Positions 6,101 to 7,969 of a stretch of 7,969 nucleotides of DNA are shown here, one piece after another (within the stretch, counting starts at the first letter, position 1; each line of letters starts with the position of its first letter). The translations under genes were made by a program, and so were the position numbers. The notes under the pieces are model-generated. The model worked only from the letters and a program-made list of their open reading frames with translations, made no database searches and had not been told where the DNA came from. Origin of the DNA: Deltaproteobacteria bacterium (lineage in GTDB: Bacteria; Desulfobacterota; GWC2-55-46); assembly GCA_030646655.1 (NCBI GenBank), contig JAUSLB010000315.1, positions 1 through 7,969 of the forward strand, written 5' to 3'.

Positions 6101-6827
6101 CGAGATGACCTACGACGACATCGTAGCCCAGCCCAAAAGGTGGATAACCTCAGCCCTCTGGACAGGCGACAACAGGAGGGGCAGGGCCTACGGCACATGG
6201 ACGATCCAGACGGAGCACAGGGTGCCCTGGAGGACGCTGACGGGCCGCCAGCACTTCTACCTCGACCACCCGGTATTCCTCAACTTCGGCGAGGGGCTAT
6301 CGACCAGCAAGTACAGGCTGAACCCCGCCAAGATGAACGAGGTCCAGAAATCCGACAAGACCGACGCGCTTCACCTCAACTACATCACTCCTCACGGCAA
6401 GTGGCAGATACACTCAACCCACTACGATAACCTGAGGATGCTCACGCTGTCGCGCGGCGGCAATTCGATCTGGCTCAACGACAGGGACTCCGAGAGCGTC
6501 GGCATAAGGGACAACGACTGGGTCGAGGCTTACAACGACAACGGCGTATTCGTATGCCGCTCCGTAGTAAGCGCGAGGATCCCGTCGGGCACCGCCTTCG
6601 CCTACCATTCAATGGAAAGGACGGTCAACGTCCCTAAGACCGAGCAGAGGAACAAGATAAGAGGCGGCTTCCACAACAGCCTGACAAGGCAGCGCCTCAA
6701 ACCGACACTCATGACAGGCGGCTACGGGCAGTTCTCATACGGCTTCAACGCGTGGGGCCCGATCCCCATCATCAGGGACACAACCGTGCTGGTTAGAAAA
6801 ATGAGAAACCAGGAGGTGAAGTGGTAA
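3108..6827 (+). CDS. narG: Respiratory nitrate reductase alpha subunit NarG (molybdopterin)
   Basis: 1239 residues, essentially full length (E. coli NarG 1247). The N-terminal FS0 [4Fe-4S] ligands are H34, C38, C42 and C77 (HxxxCxxxC...C), matching E. coli H49/C53/C57/C92 with a constant offset of 15. The same offset puts the Mo-binding aspartate at D207 in YYTDLPP, followed by the conserved WGEQTD. Other family blocks are SPIPAMSQISYASGARY, NHWYHSD, HYVGQEK, GRQHFYLDH and the C-terminal GGYGQFSYGFN. The protein reduces nitrate to nitrite with electrons from NarH. The N-terminus is short and lacks a twin-arginine motif, suggesting a cytoplasmic catalytic site. AAGGAGG at 3094-3100 supports the ATG, which follows the cytochrome stop codon without a gap. 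Cytoplasmic nitrite oxidoreductases of the Nitrobacter type belong to the same family and cannot be excluded from sequence alone. Confidence 0.97.
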   Translation: MSTWIQDEFNPGKRGWEEFYRNRWQYDKTVRSTHGNNCTGGCSWMVYVKDGIITWELQAVDYPKLNQDLPPYEPRGCQRGVSASWYVYSPVRIKYPYCRGILLDAWKEAKSKHADPVDAWRSIVDNAELHKKIKWSRGKGGFRRFDWDTAAEIITAAQIHTIKKYGPDRNIAFSPIPAMSQISYASGARYNQLIGGVHLSFYDYYTDLPPAEPEVWGEQTDSCESADWYNSGYVVMAGANPNMTRTADCHFVSEMRHNGTKLVVCSPDYSQVTKYADLWVPVKPGSDAAFWMGINHVIFKEFFVDKKVPYFENYIKAFTDIAHLVKLTKGKDGYEMGRLLKACDLADYSDEENAEWKFAMWDEKTGKARIVNGGVGYRFAHKDHGKWNTLLKDGKTQQDISPALSLLDIKDEAIEVNFYEVDKPERYKRQVPVKYVETKEGRVPVTTIFDLKIAQCGVARKGLSGDYCRNYDDDRGFSPAWQEKYTGIGRDTVIQVAREFASNAEVTKGRSMCIVGASYNHWYHSDLMYRTMMDALMLCGCVGRNGGGLQHYVGQEKLAMFDSWGQIAHSLDWYRPPRLMNNPSFWYINTEMFKFDSAITDYCNVPDKSAIEFAHTADYNVRAVRMGWLPYYPQFNKSNLQLVEDAQRAGAKTDAEIIDYVVKQLKSGALEFAIQDPDDPMNWPRVWFIWRGNALGSSARGQEYFFKYVLGTHNNTIAEEVAKPYLKEMKYRESPLGKLDLLVDLNMRMNTTPTYCDIVLPTAHWYEKEDINTTELHSFVTPMGAAVPPNWESKSDWDAFKFMSVKFSELAKKHFPKPIKDIVASPLMHDTPGEITQPALNGVQDWKKGQCEAIPGKTMPSFTIVERDYANVDKQYLAVGPLQKTKYGFHGIMIDGKPLYDNYMNQEHTSTMEFNGQKFIAMNTAKDAANFVLSHSGASNGEVCYRQWTEEEHHTGLHGETYNAAKKSVKEIFGDDVQYLVEHAHGLADELAGPNRNVEMTYDDIVAQPKRWITSALWTGDNRRGRAYGTWTIQTEHRVPWRTLTGRQHFYLDHPVFLNFGEGLSTSKYRLNPAKMNEVQKSDKTDALHLNYITPHGKWQIHSTHYDNLRMLTLSRGGNSIWLNDRDSESVGIRDNDWVEAYNDNGVFVCRSVVSARIPSGTAFAYHSMERTVNVPKTEQRNKIRGGFHNSLTRQRLKPTLMTGGYGQFSYGFNAWGPIPIIRDTTVLVRKMRNQEVKW

Positions 6828-7969
6828 TGGATATAAGAGCTCAGCTTTCAATGAACTTTCATATGGACAAGTGCATAGGCTGCCATCTGTGCAGCGTGGC
6901 CTGCAAGAACATATGGACCACGAGGAGAGGCGCCGAGTACATGTGGTGGAACAACGTCGAGACAAAGCCCGGCGCCGGCTATCCTCTCACATGGGAGGAT
7001 CAGGAGAGGTACAGGGGCGGCTGGGAAGTCTCCGGCGGCAGCCTAAGGCTAAAGCTCCTCAAGGGGCCCGGCAAGATCAGGACCCTTGCGAACATATTCT
7101 TCCAGCCCAACCTGCCGACGGTCGACGATTACTACGAGCCGTTCACATTCGACTATCAGCACCTCTTCAACGCGCCGGCCGGCGACGACCAGCCTGTTGC
7201 GAGGCCCCGGTCGCTCATCACCGGCGAGTTCATGGAAAAGATAGTCCTCGGCCCTAACTGGGACGATGACTTGGGCGGAAGCCCCCTTTACGCCATGAAC
7301 GACCCGAACCTGAAGGGGCTTTCGGAGTCGCAGAAGGAGATGCTCACCAAGTTCCACAAGCTCTTCTTCTTCTATCTCCCGAGGATATGCAACCACTGCC
7401 TTAACCCGGCGTGCGTCGCCTCCTGCCCTTCAGGAGCCATCTACAAGAGGGGCGAGGACGGCATAGTCCTTATCGATCAGGACACATGCCGCGCGTGGAG
7501 GTTCTGCGTAAGCGCCTGCCCGTACAAGAAGCCCTATTACAACTGGGCGAACGGCAAGAGCGAGAAGTGCATATTCTGCTATCCGAGGACGGAGACGGGA
7601 CAGCCCAACGCCTGCGCCCACTCCTGCACTGGAAGGATCAGGTTCGTCGGGGTTCTCCTGTACGACGCCGACAGGATAGAAGAGACGGCGAAAACCCCGG
7701 ACGAGAGGCTCGTTGAGGCGATGAGGGAAATAGTGCTCGACCCCAACGACCCGAGGGTCATAGCGGAAGCGAAGAAGGCAGGTATCGACGAGAACTGGAT
7801 GCTTGCGGCCCAGCAGTCCCCCGCATACAACCTCTTCAAGAAGTGGAGGATATCGATGCCGAACCATCCTGAGTTCAGGACGGTGCCGATGAACTTCTAC
7901 GTGCCCCCGCTTTCCCCGATTTTCCATCAGGCTAAGTCCGATAGCGGCGGCATGTTCGACCCCGAATCA
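6827..7969 (+). CDS. narH: Respiratory nitrate reductase beta subunit NarH, 5' part (C-terminus beyond the window)
   Basis: 381 codons to the window edge, against about 480-510 in the family, so the C-terminus is missing. The ATG overlaps the narG stop (TAATG), with AGGAGG at 6811-6816, which implies translational coupling. Cluster-binding motifs in order are C16xxC19xxC22xxxC26; C188xxC191xxxxC196xxxC200; C221, W224, C227, C231; and C248xxC251...C263xxxC267. The first group falls at the same residue numbers as E. coli NarH, and the later ones are shifted by +4. W224 replaces one cysteine, as in E. coli, which makes one cluster [3Fe-4S] and the others [4Fe-4S]. The AAQQSPAYN and NFYVPPLSPI segments are typical of the family. 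It carries electrons from the membrane subunit NarI (expected downstream) to NarG FS0. Confidence 0.97.
   Translation, partial: MDIRAQLSMNFHMDKCIGCHLCSVACKNIWTTRRGAEYMWWNNVETKPGAGYPLTWEDQERYRGGWEVSGGSLRLKLLKGPGKIRTLANIFFQPNLPTVDDYYEPFTFDYQHLFNAPAGDDQPVARPRSLITGEFMEKIVLGPNWDDDLGGSPLYAMNDPNLKGLSESQKEMLTKFHKLFFFYLPRICNHCLNPACVASCPSGAIYKRGEDGIVLIDQDTCRAWRFCVSACPYKKPYYNWANGKSEKCIFCYPRTETGQPNACAHSCTGRIRFVGVLLYDADRIEETAKTPDERLVEAMREIVLDPNDPRVIAEAKKAGIDENWMLAAQQSPAYNLFKKWRISMPNHPEFRTVPMNFYVPPLSPIFHQAKSDSGGMFDPES

Overview
The window looks like the start of a respiratory nitrate reductase (nar) locus from a nitrate-respiring bacterium. Coding regions are GC-rich and use AGG heavily for arginine. The gene order (narK, a membrane-anchored c-type cytochrome, narG, narH) and this codon habit recall Geobacter-like Desulfobacterota or Nitrospirota, but the sequence alone does not fix the taxon.

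Layout. Positions 1-476 hold the 5' part of narK, a nitrate/nitrite transporter, on the minus strand. Positions 477-1927 carry no convincing gene but contain many signals: a divergent narK promoter; a 270-bp element (about 891-1160) bounded by imperfect terminal inverted repeats and made almost entirely of consecutive, unrelated stem-loops; two copies of an 18-bp palindromic operator with centres 84 bp apart, the second lying inside a sigma70-type promoter; a hairpin between the operators; an AT-only palindrome; and a second plus-strand promoter near 1676-1705. Positions 1928-2338 hold a possible but unrecognised small gene. From 2505 to the end runs a tightly packed plus-strand operon: a monoheme cytochrome c with signal peptide and C-terminal anchor (2505-3107), full-length narG (3108-6827), and narH (from 6827, cut by the window end). 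narJ and narI would be expected beyond the window.

How the genes work together. NarK imports nitrate and/or exchanges it for nitrite. NarG (Mo-bis-MGD plus the FS0 cluster) reduces nitrate, probably in the cytoplasm because no twin-arginine signal is visible. NarH (three [4Fe-4S] and one [3Fe-4S] clusters, judged from its cysteine spacing and the conserved Trp) relays electrons. The anchored cytochrome c is placed to exchange electrons with the membrane part of the complex on the outer face. The genes abut (TAA|ATG) or overlap (TAATG), so translation is probably coupled.

The most unusual part is not the enzymes but the roughly 1.45-kb non-coding stretch (477-1927), or 2.03 kb if the doubtful 1928-2338 gene is not real, with its hairpin-array element and paired operators.
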